Notes under the pieces: generated by a model | The model's database searches: none | What the model was told of the DNA's origin: nothing | What the model saw: only the letters and a program-made list of their open reading frames with translations | Source of the DNA: QGON01 sp963691905 | GTDB taxonomy: Bacteria > Pseudomonadota > Gammaproteobacteria > Chromatiales > Chromatiaceae | Assembly (NCBI GenBank): GCA_963691905.1 | Contig: OY829893.1 | Coordinates: 248,001-312,000, forward strand | Reading direction: 5' to 3' | Length of the DNA: 64,000 nt | Program-made: the position numbers and the translations under genes | In this document: piece after piece, positions 63,516 through 64,000 of the stretch | Numbering within the stretch: the first letter of the stretch is position 1 | Layout of the letters: every line of letters begins with the position of its first letter

Positions 63516-64000
63516 ATGAGCACAAATAGTCAAAAATACCGCAACAGCTTCCTGAAGGAAGTTGAGGCGAACGTCGAAGAGGGCGAATGGGTCAAGATGT
63601 GCATGCAGTGTGGCGTGTGCGCTGGCTCCTGTCCTTTAGGCAAGCATTGGGACCACCCGCCGCAGGAGATCTTCATGATGATCCGTGCGGGCAAGCGTGA
63701 AGAGGTTCTTACCTCCGACTCCATGTGGATGTGTACCTCTTGCTACAACTGTATCGCACGCTGCCCACGCGGCCTGCCGATCACCCACATCATGCACGGT
63801 CTCGCCACCTACGCGAAACGCCTCGGCCTGGCGCCGAAGAACCAACCGACTCAGGGATTCTCTCAGCTGTTCTGGGACAACCTGATGAAGAAGGGCCGTG
63901 TGAATGAGCTCAAAATGGGCCTCTCCATGTATTTCAAGGACGGCTTCGCCCAAGGCGTCAAAAACGCCATGGCCAACCAGAAGCTGGGTCAGAACATGAT
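63516..64000 (+). CDS. qmoC: QmoC, Fe-S/membrane subunit (5' part only)
   Basis: The gene runs off the right edge; the first 161 residues are present of an expected 380-400. They show two HdrC-type [4Fe-4S] motifs, CMQCGVCAGSCPLG near residue 29 and CTSCYNCIARCPRG near residue 72. The haem b-binding membrane region, which contacts the quinone pool, should follow outside the window. Start, spacing and order match qmoABC operons. Confidence 0.92.
   Translation, partial: MSTNSQKYRNSFLKEVEANVEEGEWVKMCMQCGVCAGSCPLGKHWDHPPQEIFMMIRAGKREEVLTSDSMWMCTSCYNCIARCPRGLPITHIMHGLATYAKRLGLAPKNQPTQGFSQLFWDNLMKKGRVNELKMGLSMYFKDGFAQGVKNAMANQKLGQNM

Noticed and set aside
62398..63525. 375-codon minus-strand frame over qmoB
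   Set aside because: Antisense to a well-supported gene and lacking any recognisable motif.

Overview
The window reads as a chromosomal segment of a GC-rich, Gram-negative gammaproteobacterium with a chemolithoautotrophic, sulfur-oxidising lifestyle. The strongest indicators lie at the right-hand end: qmoA-qmoB-qmoC (the electron module that works with adenylylsulfate reductase) starts at 59980 and runs off the edge, and cbbQ-cbbO (RuBisCO activase) lies divergently beside it. Protein-level resemblance to Chromatiales/Sedimenticola-type sulfur oxidisers and their symbiont relatives is an inference from recall; no search was run. No phage, integrase, intact insertion sequence or CRISPR array was seen.

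Layout. 1-2.2 kb: the tail of an unknown gene, an ArsB/NhaD-type permease with a CBS-pair protein, and tRNA-Gly(CCC). 2.3-8.2 kb: acyl-CoA synthetase, thiS-thiG-trmB and a FetAB-like metal exporter in one tight run, then a NnrU/ICMT-like membrane protein. 8.3-11.6 kb: a secreted Ala/Pro-rich protein, an MlaC-type lipid carrier and a sensor-like SBP-PAS protein. 11.7-17.5 kb: purE-tsaC, then a PBP-like protein, a porin and a GGDEF-EAL protein. 17.8-25.7 kb: thioredoxin, hemB, aroE, an RRM protein, gamma-carbonic anhydrase, lemA-GIDE, a CNP1-like protein and prlC. 25.8-29.2 kb: small hypotheticals and a second NhaD-CBS pair coupled to a TtcA-like enzyme. 29.5-33.3 kb: ybbP-ybbA with divergent tesA. 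33.3-37.7 kb: a signalling block (CBS-PAS histidine kinase, ANTAR regulator, PAS-GGDEF). 38-44.8 kb: SPFH-NfeD, quinone oxidoreductase, uracil-DNA glycosylase, OsmC, an HDAC-like amidohydrolase, MsrA and a membrane-anchored receiver protein. 44.9-48.7 kb: metH. 49-51 kb: a Cyc2-like outer-membrane cytochrome-porin plus a diheme cytochrome c. 51-56 kb: a PEGA lipoprotein, NosD-like protein, zinc-ribbon/TPR/PDZ protein, aspartic protease and a second MlaC-type protein. 56.3-64 kb: cbbO, cbbQ and qmoABC.

How it fits together. Qmo is known to move electrons between APS reductase and the quinone pool, and CbbQO maintains RuBisCO, so energy conservation and carbon fixation sit side by side. The Cyc2-like/diheme pair is the most provocative locus: it could pass electrons inward from Fe(II) or another extracellular donor, which would add a second electron source to a sulfur oxidiser. 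Signalling capacity is high (two GGDEF proteins, an ANTAR two-component pair, several PAS sensors).

Nearly every larger intergenic space holds short palindromic repeats, sorted here into several families. One family, with arms beginning ggggtcggagtcaaa, looks like the REP elements mobilised by RAYT transposases. Some annotated-looking N- or C-termini are produced by these repeats, and start codons were chosen with that in mind.
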